64,000 nucleotides of DNA from Bog-473 sp963755495 (GTDB lineage: Bacteria; Actinomycetota; Acidimicrobiia; Acidimicrobiales; RAAP-2), in the NCBI GenBank assembly GCA_963755495.1, contig CAVWJS010000006.1, positions 682,001-746,000 on the forward strand, written 5' to 3'. Positions 36,615 to 44,703 of the stretch are shown here, in pieces; position 1 is the first letter of the stretch, and every line of letters begins with the position of its first letter. The position numbers and the translations under genes were made by a program. The notes beneath the pieces are model-generated. The model saw only the letters and a program-made list of their open reading frames with translations. It made no database searches and was not told where the DNA came from.

Positions 36615-37442
36615 ATGGCAGATCTCCAAGCACAAATCGAAGAGCTGTGGGAGCGCAAGGGCGAGCTCTCCCCGAAGGATACGGACGCGTCGGTCATTGT
36701 CAACGAGGCAATCGATTTGCTCGACACCGGCCAGGCACGGGTGGCCGAGGTCGATCCGTCGACCGGCGACGTTGTCGTTCACGATTGGCTGAAGAAGTCG
36801 ATTCTCATGTTGTTCTCGCTGCGAGGCATGGAGACCAACGAGTACGGGCCCTTCGAGTACGCCGACAAGCTTCCTCTCAAGCGCAACTTCGCCGCGGCGG
36901 GTGTCCGAGTGGTGCCGGGCGCCTCGGCGCGCTGGGGTTCGTTTCTCTCACGCGGTGTGGTGCTTATGCCTTCCTACGTGAACATCGGTGCGTGGGTGGG
37001 GGAGGACTCCATGGTCGACACTTGGGCCACCGTGGCCTCGTGTGCGCAGATCGGCGCGCGCGTCCACCTGGCTGGCGGCGTGGGCATCGGCGGCGTCCTC
37101 GAGCCCCCCAATGCCGTCCCAGTGGTCATCGAGGATGATGCCTTCATTGGCAGCCGCTGCATGGTGACCGGCGGCGCCCGAGTCGGCCAAGGATCAGTGC
37201 TCGGTGCCGGGAGCTTCCTCGACCCTTCCATTCCGGTCATCGACGCGGAGACCGGTCAGGAGATCAGCCGCGGTGTGGTCCCCCCCTGGTCCGTGGCCAT
37301 TAGAGCCAGTCGGCGCCGCGAGTACCCGGGCGGCGAATTCTTCATCCCCTGCGTCCTCGTAATCAAGCGGCTGAGCGAAGGTGAGCGGCACAACAAGGCA
37401 CAGCTCAACGAAGTCCTGCGTGAGCACGGCGCCAGCACCTGA
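36615..37442 (+). CDS. dapD: Tetrahydrodipicolinate N-succinyltransferase
   Basis: DapD succinylates tetrahydrodipicolinate. The left-handed beta-helix is visible as hexapeptide repeats from about residue 105 to 225 (VVLMPSYVNIGAWVGEDSMV, GARVHLAGGVGIGGVLEP, VIEDDAFIGSRCMVTGGARV). The N terminus is helical (LQAQIEELWERKGEL). At 275 aa it matches the E. coli-type enzyme. ATG at 36615. A tattag-type -10 candidate lies about 14 bp upstream, so it may have its own promoter besides read-through from dapC. Confidence 0.95.
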   Translation: MADLQAQIEELWERKGELSPKDTDASVIVNEAIDLLDTGQARVAEVDPSTGDVVVHDWLKKSILMLFSLRGMETNEYGPFEYADKLPLKRNFAAAGVRVVPGASARWGSFLSRGVVLMPSYVNIGAWVGEDSMVDTWATVASCAQIGARVHLAGGVGIGGVLEPPNAVPVVIEDDAFIGSRCMVTGGARVGQGSVLGAGSFLDPSIPVIDAETGQEISRGVVPPWSVAIRASRRREYPGGEFFIPCVLVIKRLSEGERHNKAQLNEVLREHGAST

Positions 37443-37448
37443 GCTGCC

Positions 37449-38510
37449 ATGACCGATCTGTTGGCGGCCACGGCCGAATTGATGGACGTTCCCTCTCTCA
37501 GCCACCACGAGGGCGAGCTGGCCGCTCTGGTGGAGGAGCGGTTGCGCGGCTGCGCATGGCTCGACACGGTGCGCCTCGGTGACAACGTGGTGGCGCGCAC
37601 CACGGGCGGCCATGGGCAGCGACTGGTGCTGGCCGGCCACCTCGACACGGTTGCGCCCAACTGCAACGACGCACCGAGGTTTGACGGCGAGACACTCTGG
37701 GGCGTGGGTGCCTCGGACATGAAGGGCGGCCTGGCGGTCATGCTCGATCTGGCCACCTCCACGTCGGCCCCATCGATGGATGTCACCTGGTGTTTCTACG
37801 CCTGTGAGGAAGTGGGGCGGGCCGAGAGTGGCCTGTTGAAGCTCTGGCAAGAGCGGCCCGAACTCCTGGCCGGAGATGCTGCCATTCTCGGCGAGCCCAC
37901 CGGAGGCTTCGTGGAAGCAGGCTGTCAGGGCACCATGCGGGTCGTGGTGTCGCTGCGTGGCGTGCGGGCTCATACGGCTCGCCCGTTCACCGGTCGAAAC
38001 GCCATCCATCGCCTGGGTGCGCTCCTCGGGAGGGTGGCGACATGGGAGAGCCGCACGGTCGTGCTCGACGGGTGCACCTACGTCGAACAACTCCAGGCGG
38101 TCGCCGTCGACGGGGGCGTGGCCGGCAATGTGGTGCCGGATGCGGCCAGCGTGACACTGAATTTTCGCTATGCCCCGGACCGGCGTCTGGCGGACGGAGA
38201 GGCGTATCTGCGTGCGCTCCTTGCCGGAACCTTCAGCGAGGAGGAAGGCGATGTCTGGACGCTCGTCGATGGCGCCGACGGCGCGCCGCCATCGTTGGGC
38301 CATCCACTGCTGGGAGCGCTGGTTGTGAGTAGCGGCGCCGCTCCAAGGGCCAAAGTGGGTTGGACCGACGTCGCATCCTTCTGGGAGCACGGTGTGCCCG
38401 CAGCAAATTTCGGCCCGGGCGATCCCTTGCTGGCGCATCACCCCGACGAGCACGTGACGCGGGCTCAACTGGAGCGGGCGCGCGCCGTACTGGCGGCACT
38501 CCTGGCCTGA
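37449..38510 (+). CDS. dapE: Succinyl-diaminopimelate desuccinylase
   Basis: DapE, an M20 zinc hydrolase, removes succinate to give LL-DAP. Metal and catalytic motifs are GHLDTVAP (His, Asp), GVGASDMKGGLAVML (bridging Asp), YACEEVGRAESG (Glu-Glu) and ILGEPTGG. The dimerisation domain carries GVRAHTARPFTGRNAIHRLG. A conserved His near the C terminus is in LLAHHPDEHV. Length 353 aa. It follows dapD by 6 bp and ends the DAP operon, converging on the ferritin-like gene. Confidence 0.94.
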   Translation: MTDLLAATAELMDVPSLSHHEGELAALVEERLRGCAWLDTVRLGDNVVARTTGGHGQRLVLAGHLDTVAPNCNDAPRFDGETLWGVGASDMKGGLAVMLDLATSTSAPSMDVTWCFYACEEVGRAESGLLKLWQERPELLAGDAAILGEPTGGFVEAGCQGTMRVVVSLRGVRAHTARPFTGRNAIHRLGALLGRVATWESRTVVLDGCTYVEQLQAVAVDGGVAGNVVPDAASVTLNFRYAPDRRLADGEAYLRALLAGTFSEEEGDVWTLVDGADGAPPSLGHPLLGALVVSSGAAPRAKVGWTDVASFWEHGVPAANFGPGDPLLAHHPDEHVTRAQLERARAVLAALLA

Positions 38511-38534
38511 CGCGTCCCGCTCTTCTGCGGGGAC

Positions 38535-39338
38535 TCAGGCGGCTGCAGTCTGTGGGGACAGCTTCGCGACGGCGGTCTTGAGCAAATGCAGTCCGGCTTG
38601 GCCGGGCAAGCGATCCACTCGACGGTCGATGCGCTCGGCCATGGCGGTGCCATCGGCGTCGTCGAAGAGGTAACGCACCAGGAAGTCGACCTCACCTCTG
38701 GGCATGACCCCGGACCCGACCGGACGCCAGGTGTGGCTCAGAAAGAATCGGGTCAGCTTTTGGGCCCGTGGGCTTTCGGACAGTCGGCGACTGGCTTCAG
38801 AGGCGTAGAAATCGATGTGGCCACCCTCTTGCTTCATGATGCGGCCCAGGACATCACGCAACGTCTGATGCCCGGCCCGCTCGGAGAGACGGCTATAGCC
38901 GGCCTGCGTCGTCCACTCATTGATGGCACCCCACGTCATGTGCAGTGCGATGAAGGCGCGCCCGGCGAAGGCGGCTGAGCCAATCGTGCTCAAGGTCGTC
39001 AATGCCTCCTTGCGCCGGTGGCGTTGGCGCAAGGCCGCAATGCGGGGTGCTCCGGCCTCTTCGCCGTGGGCCTCGAGAACCTGGCCGATGGCCTCGCCAT
39101 GCCACATCTCCTCGAAGACCCAGCACGAGAGGAACGAAGTGATCTCAGGTTCTTGGTGGGCTGGCGTCAGCAGGAGATCCCGCAGGTAGCACACGGTGTG
39201 GTGCTCCACGTCGTGCATATAGCGCAAGCTGCGCAGGGCGGCTGCCGGGAGGGGCTGGTCCTTGAAGTCATCGAAGTTGATGCCCTCGAGGTTCAACCTG
39301 CCTGCCCTATTTCGGTAGGAATCGATCGTTGTTCTCAT
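38535..39338 (-). CDS. Ferritin-like protein under a SigK-type promoter
   Basis: This 267-aa helical protein has the spaced acidic/His pattern of a diiron ferritin-like fold: RYMHDVEHHTVCYLRDLL, VFEEMWHGEAIGQVLEAHG, GAINEWTTQAGYSRL and IMKQEGGHIDFYASEASRR. The function is unknown; relatives are acyl-ACP desaturase-like or uncharacterised. It is transcribed away from the ECF sigma gene, and both genes carry the same promoter motif at the same spacing, so it is a likely direct target of that sigma factor. Confidence 0.75.
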   Translation of the reverse strand: MRTTIDSYRNRAGRLNLEGINFDDFKDQPLPAAALRSLRYMHDVEHHTVCYLRDLLLTPAHQEPEITSFLSCWVFEEMWHGEAIGQVLEAHGEEAGAPRIAALRQRHRRKEALTTLSTIGSAAFAGRAFIALHMTWGAINEWTTQAGYSRLSERAGHQTLRDVLGRIMKQEGGHIDFYASEASRRLSESPRAQKLTRFFLSHTWRPVGSGVMPRGEVDFLVRYLFDDADGTAMAERIDRRVDRLPGQAGLHLLKTAVAKLSPQTAAA

Positions 39339-39348
39339 CGCACCTACT

Positions 39349-39376
39349 ATTCGGACCAGAGGCTGTGCCCGGATGG
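39349..39376 (-). promoter_or_regulatory. SigK-like ECF promoter of the ferritin-like gene
   Basis: On the minus strand CCATCC (39376-39371) and CCGAAT (39354-39349) are separated by 16 bp. This matches what I recall of the mycobacterial SigK promoter, and the same element precedes the divergent sigma gene. The ATG lies 10 bp downstream of the -10, so the transcript is nearly leaderless. Confidence 0.75.
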
Positions 39377-39401
39377 GGCAAGCCGCGACATCCGTGTCGC
39401 G

Positions 39402-39429
39402 ACATCCGGATAGCGAGACAGATCCGAAT
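39402..39429 (+). promoter_or_regulatory. SigK-like ECF promoter of the sigma/anti-sigma operon
   Basis: ACATCC (39402-39407), a 16-bp spacer and CCGAAT (39424-39429) lie 10 bp before the ATG of the sigma gene. The longer shared word is CATCCGG-N13-TCCGAATAG, identical in sequence and spacing to the divergent promoter. This indicates positive autoregulation. Confidence 0.75.
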
Positions 39430-39439
39430 AGGAAATTAC

Positions 39440-40015
39440 ATGCAAGAAATCGGTGATGTGAGCGATGCTCAGCTCGTCACCTCGGTCGCTCGGTATAGCG
39501 AGGTGGCCCTGGCCGAGGTCTATCGGAGGCACGGTGGTGCCGTCTATGGCCTGGCTCGGCGATTGCTCCACAGCACTGCCGAGGCGGAAGACGTCACGCA
39601 AGAGGTGTTTCTGCGCCTGTGGAACCAGCCCGACCGCTTCGATCCCAGCCGCGGATCACTCCGCTCGTTCTTGCTCGCCCAGTCGCACGGGCGCTCGGTG
39701 GACGCCATCCGATCCCTCAATTCACGGCGTTTGCGCGAGTCCAAGGACGCGCGGCGCACCGCCAGCGCCGAGTACGACATGGAGCACGAGGTCTGGGATC
39801 TCTCGCTGGCGGCCAAGGTCTCCGATGCCCTGGGAACGCTTCCCATAGAGGAACGGAGGGCCATTGAGCTCGCCTACTTCGAGGGGCGAACCTACGTGGA
39901 GGTGGCCGAACTCCTCGACCAGCCCGAAGGGACGATAAAGAGCCGCATTCGCAACGGCATGCGTCGCATGCGGGCTGTTCTGGTGGAGTCTGGGATTCAA
40001 GGAGTTGACGCATGA
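39440..40015 (+). CDS. ECF RNA polymerase sigma factor, SigK-like
   Basis: Region 2 reads LAEVYRRHGGAVYGLARRLL, then AEDVTQEVFLRLWNQPDRFD and the -10 recognition part FLLAQSHGRSVDAIRSLNSR. Region 4 has GTLPIEERRAIELAYFEGRT and VAELLDQPEGTIKSRIRNGM. The ATG at 39440 (191 aa) fits the family; a longer frame upstream crosses the promoter and is ignored. The stop overlaps the anti-sigma start by 4 bp. The pairing with an RskA-type anti-sigma and the SigK-like promoter sequence both point to the SigK/ECF19 group. Confidence 0.88.
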   Translation: MQEIGDVSDAQLVTSVARYSEVALAEVYRRHGGAVYGLARRLLHSTAEAEDVTQEVFLRLWNQPDRFDPSRGSLRSFLLAQSHGRSVDAIRSLNSRRLRESKDARRTASAEYDMEHEVWDLSLAAKVSDALGTLPIEERRAIELAYFEGRTYVEVAELLDQPEGTIKSRIRNGMRRMRAVLVESGIQGVDA

Positions 40016-40818
40016 TGACCCATGACGAAGTGAGCGAACTGCTGGGGGCGTTCGCTCTCGACGCGGTGGATCAGGACGAGTACGAGCAGATCGAGGCACA
40101 CCTCGCCGAGTGTCCGCGCTGCCGGGCGGAAGTCGACGCGCATCGTGAGGTGGCGGCGGCATTGGGAAATTCGGTCGGGCCGCTTCCCGAGGGACTGTGG
40201 TCGAGCATCGCCAGCCGCCTCCCGCCGCGCCAGGACGAAGAAGCTCCCCCGATGCCATTGCTCGTACGTGACACTGGTGCTCCGGACACTGCATCCCAGA
40301 CGTTCCATGCGCCACGTGCATCCCGCTCGTCACGCACACCGCGCTCGGCGCGGGGTCGGCTTGCCGTACTTGGCTCCATAGCCGTGGCTGCCGCAGCCGC
40401 GGCGGTCGTACTCGGCGTGAACGTCGCCCATGACGACCATCAGATATCGCAACTGCATGCCGCGGTCGGGACGAGCGCGCACGCCGCGGTGTTGGCTGCC
40501 CTGGACACACCGGGCCACAAGGTGGTGCATCTGGAGAGCCCGAGTCGGCATCAGCTGGCGGAGTTCGTGGTTGTTCCCGACGGCCGGGGCTATCTGGTGA
40601 AGTCCAAGTTGCCCGTTCTTCCTTTCGGCGAGACCTACCAACTCTGGGGCGTGTCCGATCGGCACACGATCTCGCTTGGGATCCTGGGCCAGTCGCCTCA
40701 TCAGGCCACATTCACCTCTGCCGGATCTCGGACCCCGTTGACTCTCGCCATCACGGTCGAGCCGGCCGGAGGCTCGGTGACGCCGACCGGCGCCATGTTG
40801 GTCACGGGGACTATCTGA
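40012..40818 (+). CDS. Anti-sigma factor, RskA-like, membrane-anchored
   Basis: The first 80 residues form a zinc-type anti-sigma domain, ELLGAFALDAVDQDEYEQIE followed by HLAECPRCRAEVDAH (HxxxCxxC). A single membrane helix (LAVLGSIAVAAAAAAVVLGV) separates it from an extracytoplasmic RskA domain (VLPFGETYQLWGVSD, LTLAITVEPAGGSVTPTGAM). RskA holds SigK inactive until regulated proteolysis by a site-1 protease and a Rip-type site-2 protease; a site-2 protease gene lies at the left edge of this window, but a link is only conjecture. Its start overlaps the sigma gene by 4 bp. Confidence 0.88.
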   Translation: MMTHDEVSELLGAFALDAVDQDEYEQIEAHLAECPRCRAEVDAHREVAAALGNSVGPLPEGLWSSIASRLPPRQDEEAPPMPLLVRDTGAPDTASQTFHAPRASRSSRTPRSARGRLAVLGSIAVAAAAAAVVLGVNVAHDDHQISQLHAAVGTSAHAAVLAALDTPGHKVVHLESPSRHQLAEFVVVPDGRGYLVKSKLPVLPFGETYQLWGVSDRHTISLGILGQSPHQATFTSAGSRTPLTLAITVEPAGGSVTPTGAMLVTGTI

Positions 40819-40866
40819 CCGGGTCGGTTGGCTGACCGGGTCGGTTGGCTGACTGGGTCTGTTAGG
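40816..40866 (+). repeat. 17-bp tandem repeat, three copies
   Basis: Two perfect copies of tgaccgggtcggttggc (40816-40832, 40833-40849) and a degenerate third begin at the stop codon of the anti-sigma gene and fill the gap to the next gene. Confidence 0.85.
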
Positions 40867-40876
40867 TTCCCGTTTC

Positions 40877-41723
40877 ATGCCCGAGGATGCCGAACAAAAT
40901 GAGCGTCGTCCCATCGAAGTGGGAGCTGAGGCGGAGCCGGTCAAGCTCGGCTCCATGCTCTTCAGCTTGGTGGATCCGCACCGGGGTCATGAGGTGGCGT
41001 ACAACAGATGGTACGAGCGGGACCACTTCTATGCGGGTGCCATGGTGGGTCCCTACAACTTCGCCGGCCGCCGCTTCGTCGCCACCGCCGAGCTCAAGGC
41101 TTTGCGAGATCCCGATCCTTCCGTCATCACCGGTTCACCCGAACGGGGCTCCTACGTCGCGGTGTACTGGGTGCTCGACGGCTATCACGCGGTGTGGAGT
41201 CGGTGGGCGTTACGGCAGGTCAATGCGTTGCACGCCGCCGGGCGGATGTTCGAAGAACGTGATCATGTGCACACGTTGGCTTACACCTACGTCTGGGAGT
41301 TCCGCCGCGATCCCGACGGCGTGCCCATCGAGGTGGCCCTCGATCACCCGTATCGCGGCTTCGTGTCCGTCTTCATTGACAGCGCAGAGGGGGTGCCGAC
41401 CGAGTGCGCTCTGGGACTGGCTGCGCACCGAGCACCTTCCGGCCCTGTTACCCGGCTCCGACGCCGATCTGGTTGCTGCCTTTACCCCCATCTCCCCGGA
41501 TGTGGATGGTCCCGGGGACGCGGCCGGCGAGGGGACCAGCCATCGGCGGACGCTGCTGTTGTGGTTCCTGAGCACGCCGCCAGAGGTGGCGTGGGAGACG
41601 GTGATCGTCGAGCACCGTCGTCGTCTCGAGGAGTCAGGGCTCGGCACCGTGGTCGCCGCCCTGCCGTTCATTCCCACCATCCCCGGCACCGATACCTATA
41701 CCGACAAACTCTGGGTCGATTGA
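40877..41723 (+). CDS. Conserved hypothetical protein (EthD-like barrel?), frameshifted
   Basis: The first frame gives a protein with LGSMLFSLVDPHRGHEVAYN, RWYERDHFYAGAMVGPYNFA and VFIDSAEGVPTE. After about 41405 the sense moves to another frame, DWLRTEHLPALLPGSDADLV through GTDTYTDKLWVD. Joined length is about 280 aa. The YNRWYERDHF segment recalls dimeric alpha-beta barrel proteins of the EthD type, but I do not recognise the family. One indel near 41405 is implied. It converges with the methyltransferase gene. Confidence 0.6.
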
Positions 41724-41738
41724 GGACTCACGCGCTGA

Positions 41739-42535
41739 TCAGCGCCGGGCCAGGATCTCTACGTGAGGGACGACGAAGACGCCGTCGGGTGACTCGGCCC
41801 AGCCAAGGAAGGCCCGGGCGATCTCCTCAAGCTCGTTCGCATCGCTCAGTCCGTAGGCGACGGCCTGCTCGGCGAAGCGGGAGAGGCGGACTCGATCGGC
41901 CCACAGGCCACCCCACCACTGCCGCGACTCGGGGTCGGCGAAGGTCCAGCACGTGCTCGAAACCACGATGTCGTCGAATCCGGCCGCTTGGGCCAGGCCG
42001 AGCAACGAGGGACCGATCCGGGCATTGTGCCCGTTGCGTTCGGTGACGGCCAGGTAGAGCTGCATCCAGCGGTCGAGCATCGGATGGGCCGGAGCCCAGA
42101 CGAAGGCGCTGTAGTCGCTATCTCGCACGGCGAGCACACCTCCGGGCTGGAGGACCCGCCGTAATTCGACCAGGGCTGCCTCCGGGTCGACGAGATGTTG
42201 CAGGACCTGGTGGGCGTGAACAACGTCGAATGTGGCGTCGTCGTAGCGCAGCGCAAAGAGGTCACCCACTTCGAAACGCAAGATTGTCCAGGCCCAGGCC
42301 GGCTGCGTATGCTCTGCGCTTGCGCCACGACTTCGCTCGATGCGTCGAGACCCACCGCTTGGCCCGGGGCCACCAGTCGGGCCAGGTCCGCCGTGATCGT
42401 CCCTGGTCCACATCCGATATCGAGCAGCGAGAGTCCTGCGCGCAGGTGGGGGAGGAGGTAAGCCGATGAGTTCTCTGCCGTCCGCCAGGTGTGGCTCCGC
42501 AGGACAGATTCGTGGTGCCCGTGCGTGTAGGTCAT
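41739..42535 (-). CDS. Class I SAM-dependent methyltransferase, frameshifted
   Basis: The N-terminal frame, starting at ATG 42535, encodes SAYLLPHLRAGLSLLDIGCG (motif I, DIGCGPGT) and VAPGQAVGLDASSEVVAQA. Near 42290 the sense moves to another frame with FEVGDLFALRYDDATFDVVH, AHQVLQHLVDPEAALVELRR and VLQPGGVLAVRDSDYSAFVW (motifs III-IV). The joined protein of about 265 aa resembles UbiE-like methyltransferases of unknown substrate. It is divergent from fpg with 17 bp between starts. Confidence 0.75.
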
Positions 42536-42552
42536 GAGAACATTGTGCCAAG

Positions 42553-43418
42553 GTGCCGGAGCTTCCCGAAATGCAGGCCTTGGCCGAACGGCTGGGTGAG
42601 TTCGGGTCCGGCCGCGTGCTCGAGAAGGCCGACCTGCTGAGCTTCTCCTCCCTCAAGACGTTTTCGCCCGCGGTCGAAGAGCTCTACGGCCAGATCCTCG
42701 AGTCCGTCGCCCGACGGGCGAAGTATCTGGTTTGGAACTTCCCGACGGGGTCTCGGATCGTGCTGCACCTCTCCCAGGCGGGTCGGGTCGACGTCGAGTC
42801 GCCGCCAAAGACGACGCGGCCACGGGGATCGGTGGCCCGCTTCATTCTCTCCGACCCGTCCGGCGCCGATGGACGAGCGAGGCGATCCTCGTCCGGGAGT
42901 ACGGAACCCAGCGCAAGGCCTCATGGTGGGTGTTGGCTCCCGGAGACGACGGGCCATTGGAGGGGTTGGGTCCCGAACCGGACTCCCAGCGTTCGCCGAA
43001 CTGATCCGCACGAGCACTAGTAGCCGGCGCCTCCACAGCGATCTGCGCGATCAGCGAGTGGTAGCCGGCATCGGGCGGGGATGGGGCGACGACATCTTGC
43101 ATCGGGCCCGTCTCTCGCCCTTTGCCTCGTTGGGCTCGCTCAGCGACGAAGAACGGGAGCGACTGCTCGCGGCGACTACCTCGGTGCTCGCCGAGGCGCT
43201 CGCACTCGAGCGCACACGCACCGGAGGGCTGTCAGAGGCCAAGCTGGGCGGTCGTTTCGCCGTCCACGGGAGGTTCGGGCAACCGTGTCCCGACCCCTGG
43301 TTGCGGCGATGAGCTGCGGCGAGTCTCGTTCGAGTCCTACGAGATGACGTACTGCGCGTCCTGCCAGACCGGTGGGAAGGTACTGGCGGACCGGCGTCTC
43401 TCCCGCTTGCTCAAGTAG
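42553..43418 (+). CDS. Formamidopyrimidine-DNA glycosylase (Fpg/Nei), multiply frameshifted
   Basis: The enzyme excises oxidised bases and cuts abasic sites. The GTG at 42553 is followed by PELPEMQALAERLGEF, with the essential Pro-Glu N terminus. Family sequence then hops frames: REYGTQRKASWWVLAPGDDG near 42890, LRDQRVVAGIGRGWGDDILH and RARLSPFASLGSLSDEERER from about 43040, and a zinc-finger end EMTYCASCQTGGKVLADRR finishing at 43418. At least three indels are needed to join them, so the gene is either badly sequenced or a pseudogene. Whether it is Fpg or Nei type cannot be settled. Confidence 0.75.
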
Positions 43419-43439
43419 GCCGGCCGACGGCAAGTCCCG

Positions 43440-44069
43440 TCAGACCTGACGCACGATGGTGACGACCTTGCCGAAGATGGTGACGTCATCGCCGTCGAAG
43501 ACCATCGGCTCATAAGTGGGGTTGGCCGGCGTGAGCACGATGCGCCCGTCGCGACGGCTGAAGGTCTTTACCGTGGCTTCTTCGCCGGGGATCCCCGCCA
43601 CCACGATGTCGCCGTTCTCCGCTTCGGGTTGCTGGCGGACGACGACGAAGTCGCCGCTGAAGATGCCGGCATCGATCATGGAGTCTCCGCGCACGCGCAA
43701 CATGAACGTGGGCCCGGTCCCGGTGAACTGCTCGGGCATCGGAAGGAGTTCCTCGACATTCTCCAGGGCCAGGACACCGGTACCGGCTGCGACATCGCCG
43801 ATGAGGGGGACGTTGCGCACGGCGGACGTGGCCATGCTCTTGGTCGAGGTCGGGTCATAGTGCACCTGGATGGCCCGGGGCTTGCTCGGGTCCCGGGAGA
43901 GGTAGCCCTCGCGTTGGAGTACGGCCAGGTGCGTGTGGACGGTGGCCGAGGAGGTCAGACCGACCGCTTCACCGATTTCACGTACGGAGGGGGGGTAGCC
44001 CCGGTCACGCTGGCTGTCGGCGATGAAGGTGAGGATCTGCTGCCGTTTTCCGCTCAGGACCTCGGCCAT
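43440..44069 (-). CDS. lexA: SOS repressor LexA
   Basis: LexA represses DNA-damage genes and cleaves itself with RecA. The winged HTH covers about residues 8-70 (GYPPSVREIGEAVGLTSSAT). The scissile Ala95-Gly96 is in GDVAAGTG. Catalytic Ser130 is in RVRGDSMIDAGIF and Lys168 in EEATVKTFSRRDG. At 209 aa it is intact, unlike several neighbours. Two LexA-like boxes lie upstream (44108 and 44157), giving autorepression. The order lexA / divergent LysM gene / nrdR matches mycobacterial lexA-Rv2719c-nrdR. Confidence 0.96.
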   Translation of the reverse strand: MAEVLSGKRQQILTFIADSQRDRGYPPSVREIGEAVGLTSSATVHTHLAVLQREGYLSRDPSKPRAIQVHYDPTSTKSMATSAVRNVPLIGDVAAGTGVLALENVEELLPMPEQFTGTGPTFMLRVRGDSMIDAGIFSGDFVVVRQQPEAENGDIVVAGIPGEEATVKTFSRRDGRIVLTPANPTYEPMVFDGDDVTIFGKVVTIVRQV

Positions 44070-44107
44070 CGGTTTCTCCTTTTACCCTCCACCAACCCAC
44101 ATCGGGG

Positions 44108-44121
44108 CGAACATTCGTTCG
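44108..44121. promoter_or_regulatory. LexA box 1, lexA-proximal
   Basis: CGAACATTCGTTCG fits CGAAC-N4-GTTCG exactly and lies 39 bp upstream of the lexA start codon, so it should mediate autorepression. Confidence 0.88.
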
Positions 44122-44156
44122 TGCCCTGGCAAGATAGCTGGTCGGGAAGCCTAAAG

Positions 44157-44170
44157 CAAACATCTGTTCG
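44157..44170. promoter_or_regulatory. LexA box 2, one mismatch
   Basis: CAAACATCTGTTCG differs from the consensus at one position in the left arm (A for G). It lies 49 bp from box 1, towards the LysM gene, and is probably a weaker site. Confidence 0.65.
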
Positions 44171-44250
44171 ATTGAGGGTCCTGCGACCTCCCCGGCCCTG
44201 CTCGCGAATGATGTGTCACACCCCCTCTCTAGCCTGGTGAACATGCGTAA

Positions 44251-44264
44251 CGAACAGGCGTTCG
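44251..44264. promoter_or_regulatory. LexA box 3
   Basis: CGAACAGGCGTTCG is a perfect-arm site. It begins the close-spaced trio before the LysM gene and ends 10 bp before a TTGACA -35 box at 44274-44279. Confidence 0.88.
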
Positions 44265-44280
44265 AGAAATCGGTTGACAC

Positions 44281-44294
44281 CGAACACCTGTTCG
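44281..44294. promoter_or_regulatory. LexA box 4
   Basis: CGAACACCTGTTCG is a perfect-arm site 30 bp after box 3. It falls in the spacer right after the TTGACA -35 element, so LexA bound here would block polymerase. Confidence 0.88.
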
Positions 44295-44313
44295 TGCTGC
44301 ACTGTGGACGAAG

Positions 44314-44327
44314 CGAACAGGTGTTCG
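44314..44327. promoter_or_regulatory. LexA box 5
   Basis: CGAACAGGTGTTCG is a perfect-arm site 33 bp after box 4. It is followed at once by the ribosome-binding site GGAGGAG (44329-44335) and the ATG at 44342. Confidence 0.88.
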
Positions 44328-44341
44328 AAGGAGGAGATGCG

Positions 44342-44701
44342 ATGTCGGTCGCACTTGAGCTGGAGTACGAAGCGTTCTACCCCAGGTTGCGGGTGGTTCC
44401 GGAACCCGCCGGCGCGCTTTGGACCCCTCGGCGCGGGTACAGCGCCGGCGGCTTGATCCTCGGTGCCGTCGCGGTCGTCCTGCTCGTCCTCCTCGTGCTG
44501 CCCATCCGGGCGCTCGGCGGGAAGACGATCGCCGGGGCCGGTCCGGCCGCCGGCCAGGAGTACGTGGTGCGCAGCGGCGACACGCTGGCATCCATCGCGA
44601 CACGGGTGGACGGCACAATGTGGCCGGCATGGAGCAGCGATTGGCCAACGAGGCTGGGCTCCACCGTGCTCGTGCCGGGGGAGCATCTCCTGATTCCCTG
44701 A
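44342..44701 (+). CDS. SOS-induced LysM membrane protein, ChiZ/DivS/YneA-like division inhibitor
   Basis: The 119-aa protein has a cytoplasmic N terminus, one membrane helix (LILGAVAVVLLVLLVLPIRA, about residues 38-57) and a C-terminal LysM domain (EYVVRSGDTLASIATRVDG to VPGEHLLIP). This is the architecture of the SOS-induced cell-division suppressors and wall-binding proteins next to lexA in other Gram-positives: Rv2719c/ChiZ, and by analogy YneA and DivS. The ATG at 44342 follows GGAGGAG; an earlier in-frame start would cover the LexA boxes. Three perfect boxes control its promoter. Division inhibition is inferred from context. Confidence 0.85.
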   Translation: MSVALELEYEAFYPRLRVVPEPAGALWTPRRGYSAGGLILGAVAVVLLVLLVLPIRALGGKTIAGAGPAAGQEYVVRSGDTLASIATRVDGTMWPAWSSDWPTRLGSTVLVPGEHLLIP

Positions 44702-44703
44702 CT

